Positions 39,129-48,537 are shown, counted from the first letter of the stretch. The stretch is 64,000 bases of DNA from Georhizobium profundi (GCF_003952725.1 NZ_CP032509.1:558001-622000); one strand, 5' to 3'. The notes: generated from the letters alone by a model not told the origin. Made by a program: numbers and translations.

Positions 39129-40328
39129 TCAGCTTTGCGGGCCGGCGAGCGGGCGAAACGCACCGTCAGGGCCGATTTCGGTCAAGAAGACGTCGTCCAG
39201 GCCCTGATTGTCTTCAGGACCGAACTGCAGCGTGAGGCCATCCATCTCGAAGCTGCCGCGCTTGCGGATGCCGTTCAGGAACGCTTCGCGCGTCGGCTCG
39301 GGGCCGGCTTCCTCGATCGCCATCGCTGCGAGGCGGCCGGTGATGTAACCTTCCAGGCTGACGAAGCTCGGCTTCGCTTCGCCATCCACATTGGCAAGCG
39401 CTGCCTGGTAGGCCGCGATCAGCGGGTTGGTTTCGTCCCACGGGAAGGGGACCACCTGCGAGACGATGACGCCTTCGCCTTCACCGTCGAGCGCGGAGGC
39501 GAGTGCATCGGAGCCGACGAAGGAGATGTTGACGAATGTCGGGTCGAAGTCGATCGACCGGGCCACCTTCACGAATTCCGCGATCGGCAGATAGGCACCG
39601 ACCATCACGACGGCCTGTGCGTTCGCTTTGCGCAGCTCCAGCAGCGCTGCCTTCACGGCCGTCGTGTTGCGCTGGTAGGTGCCGCGCGCCACTAGCTCCA
39701 TTTCGCGGCGTTCCAGGGCGGCGACCGCGCCGCTCAGGCCCGCACGACCAAAGGCGTCATCCTGGTAGAGTATGGCGATGCGCTTCAGCTTGCGCTCATC
39801 GACGAGAAGCTTCATCCAGGTTTCGGTCTCGGCGTCGTAGGACGCCCGAATATTGACCACGTTGGCGAGCTTCGGATCGCGCAGGAAGCCGGCGCCGGTG
39901 AAGGCGCCGATGAAGGGGACGTTGGTTTCCATCGCGATCGGCTGCGTCGCGGCCGATGTGGGCGTGCCGACCGGCCCGATCAGGCCGAAGACCTTGTCCT
40001 GGCCGATGAGGCGCCGGACCTCGTCGATGGATCGCGCCGGTTCATAATGATCGTCACGGCTGATCAGCTCGAGCTGTCGCCCGTGCACGCCGCCGGCGGC
40101 GTTGACTTCCTGAAATGCGGCCTGAATGCCGAGTTGCATGCCCAAGCCGAGAGCACTGGCCGGGCCATCGAGCGGCGCCGCCTGGCCGAACACGATCCGG
40201 TCGGCGAAAACACCGTCTTCGCGGTTTTGCACTGCTTCCTGTGCGAAACTGGTGGTCGAGGCGAGCAGCGCTGTCGTAAATAAGGCTGCAATGGTCCGTC
40301 CGCCGCCAAGGCGCCGTGCATGCGACAT
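39129..40328 (-). CDS. Periplasmic amino-acid-type ABC substrate-binding protein (Peripla_BP_6), orphan
   Basis: 399 residues from ATG 40328. A signal peptide (RRLGGGRTIAALFTTALLAS, then TTSFAQ) is followed by a LivJ-like fold: IVFGQAAPLDGPASALGLGMQLGIQAAFQEVNAAGGVHGR, LIGPVGTPTSAATQPIA, AILYQDDAFGRAGL and YITGRLAAMAIEEAG. Such proteins bind branched-chain or other amino acids, amides or related compounds. No ABC permease or ATPase gene is near. The next gene, 35 bp downstream on the same strand, is a chemoreceptor, so the likely job is ligand presentation for chemotaxis rather than uptake. The ligand is not predictable from sequence. Confidence 0.9.
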   Translation of the reverse strand: MSHARRLGGGRTIAALFTTALLASTTSFAQEAVQNREDGVFADRIVFGQAAPLDGPASALGLGMQLGIQAAFQEVNAAGGVHGRQLELISRDDHYEPARSIDEVRRLIGQDKVFGLIGPVGTPTSAATQPIAMETNVPFIGAFTGAGFLRDPKLANVVNIRASYDAETETWMKLLVDERKLKRIAILYQDDAFGRAGLSGAVAALERREMELVARGTYQRNTTAVKAALLELRKANAQAVVMVGAYLPIAEFVKVARSIDFDPTFVNISFVGSDALASALDGEGEGVIVSQVVPFPWDETNPLIAAYQAALANVDGEAKPSFVSLEGYITGRLAAMAIEEAGPEPTREAFLNGIRKRGSFEMDGLTLQFGPEDNQGLDDVFLTEIGPDGAFRPLAGPQS

Positions 40329-40616
40329 GTAATCCCCCGAGGATTGCGTGTGTACAGCATCCCGGGCATGCCGGAGTGTCGACAAACAATCATGTATTCG
40401 GAGAGCCCACACCTTCCGAAGCCGACCGCACTATTGAATAAAATGCATCCTAAAAAAGATTAAACGCCGCACCCACGAATTGACATGGATCAGTTTTGCT
40501 CTTCACGCGAGCATTGTTGGCTCGGCTTGGTCGTCGCGTCGAGCAATGTCGCGCAGCGCTTTGCCTCTCGCACTGCACGCTGCAATCGCCTATATGGCCC
40601 GAAAGAAAGGGTACCG

Positions 40617-41039
40617 ATGGCGGAAATGGACCAAACGAACGACTGGACGAGGGCTTATGCGCCTTCGCTGGCGGAATTCGAGTCACTGGCACGCGAGGCG
40701 TTTGCACGCCTGCCCGACGAGTTCCGTGCTCTGACCGGCGACGTGATTATCCGGCTGGACGACTTTCCGTCAGACGAAATCTTCGAGGACATGGCGCTCG
40801 AGACCCCGTTCGACCTGCTTGGGCTGTTCGAAGGCCGCGGTGTCGGCGAGCGCTTTTCGCTGGAAACCGGCGAGTTCCCGAACCGCATCACGCTCTATCG
40901 TCGTCCCATTCTCGATTATTGGGCGGAAAACGAGGAAACGCTCGGCGACATCATCGCCCACGTCCTCATCCACGAGATCGGCCACCATTTCGGCCTCAGC
41001 GACGACGACATGGAACGGATCGAAGAGACGGTCGACTGA
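40617..41039 (+). CDS. Small zincin-like metallopeptidase family protein
   Basis: 140 residues from ATG 40617 (AAAGG upstream). The zinc motif HEIGHHFG is at residues 119-126, preceded by ITLYRRPILDYW, as in the minimal Zn-dependent metallopeptidase family formerly DUF1025/PF06262. There is no signal peptide or membrane segment, so it is cytoplasmic. The substrate is unknown. It is divergent from the binding-protein gene over a 288-bp region in which I see no further gene. Confidence 0.85.
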   Translation: MAEMDQTNDWTRAYAPSLAEFESLAREAFARLPDEFRALTGDVIIRLDDFPSDEIFEDMALETPFDLLGLFEGRGVGERFSLETGEFPNRITLYRRPILDYWAENEETLGDIIAHVLIHEIGHHFGLSDDDMERIEETVD

Positions 41040-41061
41040 CCGGTCGACCCACAGCTGGCCG

Positions 41062-41268
41062 TCATTGCTCGCCGAGCTTCATCTCCGGGACGTAGTCGAC
41101 GCCTTCGACTTCCTTGTAGACTGCCTGCGCGCATTTCATGGTCTTCGTTTCCGCGTCGAAGGCATAGGCCGGCGAGCCGCTGAGCAGCCAACCCTTATTC
41201 AGTGCCGCCGTCACCTTGTGGCAGAAGCTCGCGTCATCCGGTCCGGTCAGCAGTCGATAGAGTTTCAT
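41062..41268 (-). CDS. DUF1737 domain protein
   Basis: 68 residues. The sequence MKLYRLLTGPDDASFCHKVT, with LNKGWLLSGSP and MKCAQAVYKEVEGVDY, matches DUF1737, small proteins of unknown function common in alphaproteobacteria. The gene starts inside the stop codon of the CoA-ester lyase gene (ATGA overlap at 41265-41268), so it is translationally coupled to it. That link suggests a shared role, but none is known to me. Confidence 0.85.
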   Translation of the reverse strand: MKLYRLLTGPDDASFCHKVTAALNKGWLLSGSPAYAFDAETKTMKCAQAVYKEVEGVDYVPEMKLGEQ

Positions 41269-42191
41269 GTCCGTGCTCCCTTGCGCGCATCAATTGCGTC
41301 AGCCTTGGTCAAAAGGCGTCGGGCATCGGTCAGATGCAGCCGCTCCACCATCCGCCCATCGATATTGATGACGCCTTTGGCCGCGTTTGCAGGCTGGTCG
41401 AACGCCATGACGATGCGTTCCGCATGCTGTCGCTCGTCAACGCCGATGCCGAAGGCGTCGTTGGCTGCCGCGATCTGGGCCGGGTGGATCAGCGTCTTGC
41501 CGTCAAAACCCATGTCGCGGCCCTGGTGGCACTCGTCCGCGAACCCTGCCGTGTCGCGGAAATCATTGTAGACGCCATCGATCACATCGAGCCCGAAGGC
41601 GCGCGCGGCGAGCAGGATCTGCATCAGCCAAGGCACGAGATAGGGCCGGCCCTGAGTGACGCGAACGCCGGTGTCCTTTGCGATATCGTTCGGCCCGACG
41701 ACGAAGCAATCCAGCCGTGAACCGTAGGTTCTGGCCGCAGCGGCAACATGACCGGCATTCATGATGCCTTTCGGCGTTTCGATCATGGCCCAGAGCCGCA
41801 TCGTCTCGGGTGCGTCGGTCTGGTCGAGCGCGGAGGCGGCCGCCTGGATCGCCGCCGGCTCCTCGATCTTGGGAAGCAGGATCGCGTCGACGTCGCCTGC
41901 GCGGGCGGCCAGCAGGTCTTCCGTTCCCCACTGCGTATCGAGCCCGTTGATGCGGACGATGCGCTCGCGGCCCTGCAGGTCGAGGTCGCGCAGCACCTGC
42001 CGCATGTTCTCCCGCGCCGCATCCTTCTGGTCTGGCGCGATGGAGTCTTCCAAATCGAAGATCACGACATCGAAGTCGAGCGTCGGCAGCTTGGCGATGG
42101 CACGCTCGTTGAGCGCCGGCACATAGAGAACGCTTCGGCGCGGACGGACGGGACGGGACGGCTGCTGTTCGGAGGCGGAGCGATTTGACAT
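41265..42191 (-). CDS. HpcH/HpaI (CitE-like) CoA-ester lyase
   Basis: 308 residues from ATG 42191. A TIM-barrel lyase of the citrate lyase beta-subunit/malyl-CoA lyase group: RRSVLYVPALNERAIAKLPTLDFDVVIFDLEDSIAPDQKD at the N-terminus, IVRINGLDTQWGTEDLLA, ILLPKIEEP with the catalytic or metal Glu, and MIETPKGIMNA. Likely substrates are malyl-CoA, methylmalyl-CoA or citramalyl-CoA; I cannot choose. It is divergent from an FAD oxidoreductase gene, and overlaps the DUF1737 gene downstream. Family members serve the ethylmalonyl-CoA cycle or itaconate-type degradation. Confidence 0.88.
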   Translation of the reverse strand: MSNRSASEQQPSRPVRPRRSVLYVPALNERAIAKLPTLDFDVVIFDLEDSIAPDQKDAARENMRQVLRDLDLQGRERIVRINGLDTQWGTEDLLAARAGDVDAILLPKIEEPAAIQAAASALDQTDAPETMRLWAMIETPKGIMNAGHVAAAARTYGSRLDCFVVGPNDIAKDTGVRVTQGRPYLVPWLMQILLAARAFGLDVIDGVYNDFRDTAGFADECHQGRDMGFDGKTLIHPAQIAAANDAFGIGVDERQHAERIVMAFDQPANAAKGVINIDGRMVERLHLTDARRLLTKADAIDARKGART

Positions 42192-42244
42192 GGCGCTGTT
42201 TTGCCTTTCAGGCTGCAGCCACGCAAGAGCTTGAGCGAGCACCC

Positions 42245-43435
42245 GTGATTCTTCCGACGAGCACTTCCCCGTCATCCCGTTTCGACATTGTCATCGCCGG
42301 CGGCGCAATCATGGGCAGCATGGTTGCACTTTTCCTGCGGGAGGAAGGTTTTACCGGGTCCATCGCCATTGTCGAGCCCGATCCCACCTACTCGAAGGCA
42401 TCGACCACGCTTTCGGCCGCCTCTATCCGCCAGCAGTTCTCCGAACCCGAGAACATCGCGCTGTCGCTGTTCGGGCTGGACTTCATCCGCGGCCTCGTCG
42501 ATCGCTTCGGGCCCGACGCCGATGTGGGGTTGACGGAGAACGGCTACCTCATTCTCGCAAGCGCCGAGGGTCAGGCGCAGATCGAAGCCAACCATGATGT
42601 CCAGAAGGCCGCAGGTGCCGATATCGCACTCCTGAACTCGGCCGAGCTCGCTGCGCAGTTCGATTGGTTGAACACAGAAGGGCTGGCGGCGGGCGGGTTC
42701 GGGCGGAGCGGCGAGGGCTGGTTCGACGCGCATCGGTTGCTGGCAATCATCCGGGGCGAACTCCGGCGTCGCAATGTGGCCCTTCTGCATGCGCGGATCA
42801 CGGGGGTCGAGGCGAAAGGTGGTCGTGTGCAGACGTGCCGCCTGGATGACGGGGCGGAGCTTTCCTGCGGCGCGCTGGTGAATGCGGCCGGTCCGTCAGC
42901 CGGAAGGTTGGCGGGGCTGGCTGGCATCGATCTTCCGGTGGAGCCGCGCAAACGCACGGTGTTCGTTTTTTCGGCCCGCACCATGTTGCCGGCGATGCCG
43001 CTGACCGTCGATCCGAGTGGCGTCTATGTCCGGCCGGAAGGCAGCCTCTTCATCACTGGAACGACGCCGCCCGGCGACGCGGCTGCCGAGGCCGATGATT
43101 TCGAGCCGGATTATCATCTCTTCGACGAGATCATCTGGCCCGCGCTCGCCCACCGCATCCCCGCGTTCGAGGCGATCCGTTTCGAGCGTGCCTGGGCGGG
43201 TCATTACGAATACAACACGCTCGACCAGAACGCGGTGATCGGCCCGCATCCCGAGATCGCGAATTTTCATTTCATCAACGGATTCTCGGGCCACGGCCTG
43301 CAGCAGGCGCCGGCTGCTGGGCGGGCAGTCGCGGAAATGATCGTGCATGGTGCCTATCGCACGATCGACTGCCGCGCCTTCGGATACGAGCGCATCGCGG
43401 CCGGACGACCGTTTCTGGAGCGCAATGTCATTTGA
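42245..43435 (+). CDS. FAD-dependent oxidoreductase (DAO family)
   Basis: 396 residues from GTG 42245 (the open frame starts at ATG 42185, but that would overlap the divergent gene start). FAD-binding motif DIVIAGGAIMGSMVALFLREEG is at the N-terminus; the DAO fold continues with LVNAAGPSAGRLAGLAG, GVYVRPEGSLFITGTTPP, AWAGHYEYNTLDQNAVIGPHP and NGFSGHGLQQAPAAGRAVAEMI. It resembles the FOXRED1/glycine-oxidase-like branch. The substrate (amino acid, amine or hydroxy acid) is unknown. Its position opposite the CoA-ester lyase could mean shared control. Confidence 0.85.
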   Translation: MILPTSTSPSSRFDIVIAGGAIMGSMVALFLREEGFTGSIAIVEPDPTYSKASTTLSAASIRQQFSEPENIALSLFGLDFIRGLVDRFGPDADVGLTENGYLILASAEGQAQIEANHDVQKAAGADIALLNSAELAAQFDWLNTEGLAAGGFGRSGEGWFDAHRLLAIIRGELRRRNVALLHARITGVEAKGGRVQTCRLDDGAELSCGALVNAAGPSAGRLAGLAGIDLPVEPRKRTVFVFSARTMLPAMPLTVDPSGVYVRPEGSLFITGTTPPGDAAAEADDFEPDYHLFDEIIWPALAHRIPAFEAIRFERAWAGHYEYNTLDQNAVIGPHPEIANFHFINGFSGHGLQQAPAAGRAVAEMIVHGAYRTIDCRAFGYERIAAGRPFLERNVI

Positions 43436-43515
43436 CATGTTCGTGAGCGCCGCTGCCATTGAAGCGCCTTGATTGCAGCTCCACATTGGCTGTGTTGAAA
43501 CAGGATACCCAATCG

Positions 43516-43767
43516 ATGGACACGCTGCGCAACGCGATCCAAACCGTCATCGGCCTCACGCTGGCCGTTGCATCCTTCGCCATCATGGCCGCACTCGGCC
43601 TCGCCTTCGTCGGCATCGTGCTGGTCGTCGGCTTGAGCACCGCGCTTGCACTCAAAGTGTTCGGATCCAACCAGGCTCGCCCCGTGATGGCCCGCACGCA
43701 GAATGCGCGCCGCAATCGCGAGCCGCGCATCTGGAACGACGGCCGCGGGACGATTATCGATCAGTAA
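43516..43767 (+). CDS. Small membrane protein, unknown function
   Basis: 83 residues, not recognised. From ATG 43516 (AGGA upstream), residues 8-50 are strongly hydrophobic and can form one long or two short membrane helices (TVIGLTLAVASFAIMAALG and LAFVGIVLVVGLSTALALK). The tail is basic and Arg/Asn-rich, which would face the cytoplasm. It lies 80 bp after the FAD oxidoreductase and 111 bp before leuD. Confidence 0.6.
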   Translation: MDTLRNAIQTVIGLTLAVASFAIMAALGLAFVGIVLVVGLSTALALKVFGSNQARPVMARTQNARRNREPRIWNDGRGTIIDQ

Positions 43768-43878
43768 GCCGTACGCGCTCCGCGGTTCTCTCTCGCGAAG
43801 CGCCAGCGACGTCATACCTCTTCATTTTCCGGCCGGGCTTTGCTAAAGCGGGCCGGAATTGAAGCGGAGATCAGTCCT

Positions 43879-44484
43879 TTGGAAAAGTTCGACAAGCTCA
43901 CCGGTGTCGCGGCGCCACTGCCGATCGTCAATATCGACACGGACATGATCATTCCGAAGGACTATCTGAAGACCATCAAGCGCACTGGTCTCGGTACCGG
44001 ACTGTTTTCGGAAATGCGCTACCTGGAAGACGGGTCCGAGAATCCGGATTTCGTCCTGAACAAGCCAGCCTACCGCAATTCGAAGATCCTCGTCGCGGGC
44101 GACAATTTCGGCTGCGGGTCCTCGCGCGAGCACGCGCCCTGGGCGCTCGCCGACTTCGGCATCCGCTGCATCATCTCCACGAGCTTCGCGGACATCTTCT
44201 ACAACAACAGCTTCAAGAACGGCATTCTGCCGATCGTCGTCTCCAAGGACGAGCTCGAAAAGCTGCTTGACGATGCCGAGCGCGGTTCGAATGCGACGCT
44301 GACGATCGATCTTGAAGCCCAGGAAATTCGCGGCCCGGATGGCGGCGTCATCCGCTTCGAGATCGATTCCTTCAAGAAGCATTGCCTGCTCAACGGTCTC
44401 GACGATATCGGCCTGACGATGGAACGCGCTTCGGCGATCTCCGGTTACGAATCCAAGCTCGCCGACACCCGTCCCTGGGCCTGA
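43879..44484 (+). CDS. leuD: 3-isopropylmalate dehydratase small subunit
   Basis: 201 residues, the standard LeuD length, if translation starts at TTG 43879 (GGAG nine bases upstream). With LeuC it isomerises 2-isopropylmalate to 3-isopropylmalate. Seen: [27 protein letters not shown], the swivel-domain motif [22 protein letters not shown], and [17 protein letters not shown]. leuC is not in the window. The TTG start yields the conserved N-terminus [18 protein letters not shown] that other LeuD proteins show. Confidence 0.95.
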   Translation: MEKFDKLTGVAAPLPIVNIDTDMIIPKDYLKTIKRTGLGTGLFSEMRYLEDGSENPDFVLNKPAYRNSKILVAGDNFGCGSSREHAPWALADFGIRCIISTSFADIFYNNSFKNGILPIVVSKDELEKLLDDAERGSNATLTIDLEAQEIRGPDGGVIRFEIDSFKKHCLLNGLDDIGLTMERASAISGYESKLADTRPWA

Positions 44485-44528
44485 CCAATGGTGCGGCCCT
44501 TCGGTGTCGAAGCAGAAGGGGTCACACG

Positions 44529-44762
44529 GTGACTCCCTTCGTTCCGCGCTGGGCCGCCCCCATCCTGTTTGCCGTCGTGGTCACCTGCATCATGACGTGC
44601 ATCGTCTCCGGCATCTCGACCGTTTCGGCGGTCGGGTTGTCCGATCCGAGACTCGGAGCCCTCTGGTTCCAGGCATGGATCCCATCGTGGCTCGTGGCCG
44701 CCCCGATCATGACCGTCGTCGCGCCGCTCGTCAGGGGCGCCATCCAGCGCATGACGCTCTAG
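44529..44762 (+). CDS. DUF2798 small membrane protein
   Basis: 77 residues from GTG 44529 (AAGGGG upstream). Two membrane helices (about residues 9-27 and 46-66) with VPRWAAPILFAVVVTCIMTC and WLVAAPIMTVVAPLVRGAIQRM match the DUF2798 family of two-helix inner-membrane proteins. Function unknown. It lies 44 bp after leuD and may be co-transcribed with it. Confidence 0.75.
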   Translation: MTPFVPRWAAPILFAVVVTCIMTCIVSGISTVSAVGLSDPRLGALWFQAWIPSWLVAAPIMTVVAPLVRGAIQRMTL

Positions 44763-44878
44763 CGCGTCCGACCTTCCTCCCAATGCTTCCAAGACGTGAG
44801 TTAAGCGGCCATTAACCATGGCGCGGCTAGTGTTTGCCCGTAATTTGCGCCAATTGCGGCGCGCAATGCGGGTGTGGC

Positions 44879-47689
44879 ATGCGACGAGCAATCGAAGTTG
44901 AAAACGGCAGTTTCGGCGGACGCGGACGTGAAAGACCGGGATACAGCCAGCTGGCTGCCCGGCAGAATCAGCGATCGATCTTTCGCGTTCCGCCACTTCT
45001 GAAAACACCGTTGCGCATCACCGGCGCGCTGACGATCGTCGCTCTCCTTGCTTTCGCCGTCGGCGCATTGGCAACCTGGAACGTCAACGATCCGAGCTTC
45101 TCCTATGCCCATGGCGGGCGCCCCACCAATGCGCTCGGCTTTGCGGGTGCCGCTTTCGCCGATATCGGCATGCAGTTCTTCGGTCTCGGCGCCGTCTTTG
45201 CCATGATCGCCCCTGTCTTCTGGGCCATTTTCCTCTTTCGCGGCGTACCGCTGGTGCCGGTCTTCCGGCGGATGGTCGCATGGATCATCGGCGCGGCTCT
45301 CTTCTCCGCCGTGCTCGCCTGCGTCACGCCGCCGGCTCACTGGCCATTGCCCACGGGCATTGGCGGTGTTTTCGGCGACATGATTCTGCGCGTCCCCGCC
45401 TCCCTGATCGGCGGCTTTCCTTCCGGCATCTATTCCGTGCTGATCGGGCTGGTGCTCATCGGTCCTGCAGTCTGGCTCTCCATGTATGCCGCCGTGCTGG
45501 TCGATCGCCGCGACGTCTTCGATGCCGACGAGGAGGATGATCTCGTCGAGGACGACATCGAGGACGACGATTTCGAGCCGGAAAGCGGCCGCCTGCTCGC
45601 GCTCGGTGCGATGGCACATTGGTGGTATTCCATGCGGGCTACGGCGCGCCGGATCAGCGGTGGACGCATCGGGAAAGACCGAGGCCGTGACGAATTCGAA
45701 GAGCCTTACGATTTCAACGACGATACCTTCGTGACCCTGGATGGCCGTCGCGAACCGGAATTGGCGGAAGCACCTGTCGTCAAGCGCCGCATAGCGCCAT
45801 CGATCGAACTCGATGACCGTATCGACAACGACGACGACGCGCTCGATTTCGCGCCGGCGCCGAAACGCCGCACGCCTGCCCGGCCGATCGAGCCCTCGTT
45901 CGAGGAGCCTATGGCGATTGACGAGGATGACAGCTATCTCGATGATCGTCTGCACGCCGTTGACGACGACGCTGAGGATCTGGATGACGGCATGGTCGAG
46001 CCCGACTGGGCGCCGGAGCCTCGCCGCCAGCCTGCCCGCACGGTTGCAGCCCCCGCTCCCACCCCGGTACAGATGCCGCAGGCAGCCCGTGCCCCGGTGC
46101 CTGTCGAAAAGGTGCGTAAGCCCGTCCGCATCAACCGCGAAGCGGCGGCAGAGGGCAGCGACGGGTTCGACATGCCGTCGCTCGACCTGCTGAACGAGGC
46201 CAAGAACCTCGGTCGCGATGCGAGCCTCTCCGACGAGATTCTCGAGCAGAATGCGCGCATGCTGGAAGGCGTGCTGGAGGATTTCGGCGTTAAAGGCGAG
46301 ATCATCCAGGTAAAGCCCGGCCCGGTCGTGACACTGTACGAATTGGAGCCTGCGCCAGGCATCAAATCGTCACGCGTCATCGGTCTTGCCGACGACATCG
46401 CCCGCTCGATGAGCGCGATCGCGGCCCGCGTGGCCGTCGTGCCGGGGCGCAACGCCATCGGTATCGAATTGCCGAACGCGCGTCGCGAGACGGTCTATCT
46501 GCGCGAAATCATCGCCAGCCGCGATTTCGAACAGTCCAAGGCCAAGCTTGCGCTTGCGCTCGGCAAGTCGATCAACGGCGATGCCGTCGTGGTGGACATC
46601 GCGAAGATGCCACACGTGCTCGTCGCCGGTACCACCGGCTCGGGCAAGTCGGTCGCCATCAACACGATGATCCTGTCGATCGTCTACCGCATGTCGCCGG
46701 AGAAGTGCCGGTTGATCATGATCGACCCGAAGATGCTCGAGCTTTCCGTCTATGACGGGATACCGCATCTTCTGACACCGGTGGTGACAGATCCGAAGAA
46801 GGCCGTCGTCGCGCTCAAATGGACCGTCCGGGAGATGGAAGAGCGCTACAAGAAGATGTCGAAGATCGGTGTGCGCAACATCGATGGCTTCAACCAGCGC
46901 GTCGAGCAGGCCCTGAAGAAGGGCGATACCATCTCGCGCACCGTCCAGACCGGCTTCGACCGCGAGACCGGCGAGGCGGTCTACGAGACGGAAGAGTTCG
47001 CGATGGAGGCGATGCCCTACATCGTCGTCATCATCGACGAGATGGCCGACCTGATGATGGTCGCCGGCAAGGAGATCGAAGGCGCGGTGCAGCGGCTGGC
47101 GCAGATGGCGCGTGCTGCCGGCATTCACGTCATCATGGCGACGCAGCGTCCGTCGGTGGACGTCATCACCGGCACGATCAAGGCGAACTTCCCGACCCGC
47201 ATCTCCTTCCAGGTCACGTCGAAGATCGACAGCCGCACCATTCTGGGCGAGCAGGGCGCCGAACAGCTGCTCGGCATGGGTGATATGCTCTACATGGCCG
47301 GCGGCGGGCGCATCCAGCGCGTGCACGGGCCGTTCGTTTCCGACGAGGAAGTCGAGGACGTCGTGGCGCATCTGAAGGCGCAGGGCGTGCCCGAATATCT
47401 CGACGCGATCACGGAAGACGACGAGGACGGCGAAGGCGGCGGCGGTGGCGGTCCGGCAGGGACATCGAATCTTGAAGGCTCGGACGACCCTTACGACCAG
47501 GCCGTCGCCGTCGTTCTCAGAGATGGCAAGGTGTCGACGTCCTACATCCAGCGCCGCCTGGGGATCGGCTACAACCGCGCGGCGTCGCTGATCGAGCGCA
47601 TGGAAAAGGAAGGGGTCATCGGTCCCGCCAACCATGCCGGAAAGCGCGAAATCCTGGTGCCGACCGAAGACGACATTTCCGGTCGGTGA
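44879..47689 (+). CDS. ftsK: DNA translocase FtsK
   Basis: 936 residues from ATG 44879 (ATG 44834 is an in-frame alternative). About four N-terminal membrane helices (residues 40-210) anchor it at the septum. A long acidic, Pro/Ala-rich linker (about 215-420) follows. The RecA-like motor has Walker A VAGTTGSGKSV near residue 583 and Walker B IIDEMADLMMV near 718. The gamma winged-helix domain near 870-935 (DQAVAVVLRDGKVSTSYIQR) reads KOPS and activates XerCD. It pumps chromosome termini through the septum for dimer resolution. Two genes downstream on the same strand begin 100 bp later. Confidence 0.96.
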   Translation: MRRAIEVENGSFGGRGRERPGYSQLAARQNQRSIFRVPPLLKTPLRITGALTIVALLAFAVGALATWNVNDPSFSYAHGGRPTNALGFAGAAFADIGMQFFGLGAVFAMIAPVFWAIFLFRGVPLVPVFRRMVAWIIGAALFSAVLACVTPPAHWPLPTGIGGVFGDMILRVPASLIGGFPSGIYSVLIGLVLIGPAVWLSMYAAVLVDRRDVFDADEEDDLVEDDIEDDDFEPESGRLLALGAMAHWWYSMRATARRISGGRIGKDRGRDEFEEPYDFNDDTFVTLDGRREPELAEAPVVKRRIAPSIELDDRIDNDDDALDFAPAPKRRTPARPIEPSFEEPMAIDEDDSYLDDRLHAVDDDAEDLDDGMVEPDWAPEPRRQPARTVAAPAPTPVQMPQAARAPVPVEKVRKPVRINREAAAEGSDGFDMPSLDLLNEAKNLGRDASLSDEILEQNARMLEGVLEDFGVKGEIIQVKPGPVVTLYELEPAPGIKSSRVIGLADDIARSMSAIAARVAVVPGRNAIGIELPNARRETVYLREIIASRDFEQSKAKLALALGKSINGDAVVVDIAKMPHVLVAGTTGSGKSVAINTMILSIVYRMSPEKCRLIMIDPKMLELSVYDGIPHLLTPVVTDPKKAVVALKWTVREMEERYKKMSKIGVRNIDGFNQRVEQALKKGDTISRTVQTGFDRETGEAVYETEEFAMEAMPYIVVIIDEMADLMMVAGKEIEGAVQRLAQMARAAGIHVIMATQRPSVDVITGTIKANFPTRISFQVTSKIDSRTILGEQGAEQLLGMGDMLYMAGGGRIQRVHGPFVSDEEVEDVVAHLKAQGVPEYLDAITEDDEDGEGGGGGGPAGTSNLEGSDDPYDQAVAVVLRDGKVSTSYIQRRLGIGYNRAASLIERMEKEGVIGPANHAGKREILVPTEDDISGR

Positions 47690-47789
47690 CGGCGCTCCAA
47701 GCGTGTTGGGTGCGGCATTCTCGCCGCACGAGGAACCGACATAGTGGCGCCGCAGTTGATTGGGAAAAAACGCTTCGTAGGAGAAGACG

Positions 47790-48470
47790 ATGACCACAAG
47801 ACTCGAAGCAGGAACAAACACCAGCGCCCGCTCGCGGCGCTCCGTGCTGAAGGGCGCAGTCGGCCTGCTGGCCATGGCGCTCGTGGCGATGCCGATGGCA
47901 GCCGCCATTCCGACCCCTGCAGCAGCGCAGGACAGCCAGATCGCCCAGCAGATCGCGAACCATTTCGCCTCGATCCGCACGATGACCGGTGACTTCGTTC
48001 AGTTCGGCCCACGCGGCGAACAGACCGGCGGGACCTTTCACATCGCCCGGCCCGGCAAGATGCGGTTCAACTACCAGGAGCCGTCGCCGATCCGCGTGAT
48101 TTCGGACGGTGACTCGGTGGTGATCGGAAACCAGAAACTTGGCACTTGGGACGTCTATCCGCTGAACAGGACGCCTCTGGCGCTTCTTCTGTCGGAAAGC
48201 ATCGATCTGTCGGCATCGAACGTCGAGTCGGTCAACCAGCAGCCGGATCTGATCACCATCGTCATGTCGGACAGTTCTATGTTCGGCAATTCGAAGATCA
48301 CCATGATGTTCGACCCGAACACCTATGATCTGAAGCAGTGGACGATGTTGGACGCGCAGAACAAGGAAACGACGGTGATGATCATGAACGTTCGCACCGG
48401 CGTCGATTTTGCCGCGAACGTCTTCGATGTGCCCTATGATCAGCTGCGCGGACGCGGCACGCAGCGTTAA
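47790..48470 (+). CDS. LolA-like outer-membrane lipoprotein carrier
   Basis: 226 residues from ATG 47790 (TAGGAG upstream). The signal peptide contains SRRSVLKGAVGLLAMALVAM, which carries a twin-arginine-like SRRxxLK motif, then PAAAQD as likely cleavage site. The mature part matches LolA/DUF2092-type carriers: IRTMTGDFVQFGPRGEQTGGTFHIARPGKMRFNYQEPSP and DGDSVVIGNQKLGTWDVYPL. LolA shuttles lipoproteins through the periplasm. Whether export is Sec or Tat is uncertain; a basic n-region alone can mimic Tat. A strong terminator follows 68 bp after the stop. Confidence 0.85.
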   Translation: MTTRLEAGTNTSARSRRSVLKGAVGLLAMALVAMPMAAAIPTPAAAQDSQIAQQIANHFASIRTMTGDFVQFGPRGEQTGGTFHIARPGKMRFNYQEPSPIRVISDGDSVVIGNQKLGTWDVYPLNRTPLALLLSESIDLSASNVESVNQQPDLITIVMSDSSMFGNSKITMMFDPNTYDLKQWTMLDAQNKETTVMIMNVRTGVDFAANVFDVPYDQLRGRGTQR

Positions 48471-48537
48471 GGTCTGTTTGCGCCATTTGAGCGCGCCAAA
48501 ACTTCCGCCATTGCCTCGAAGGCAAGGTGCACGATAC

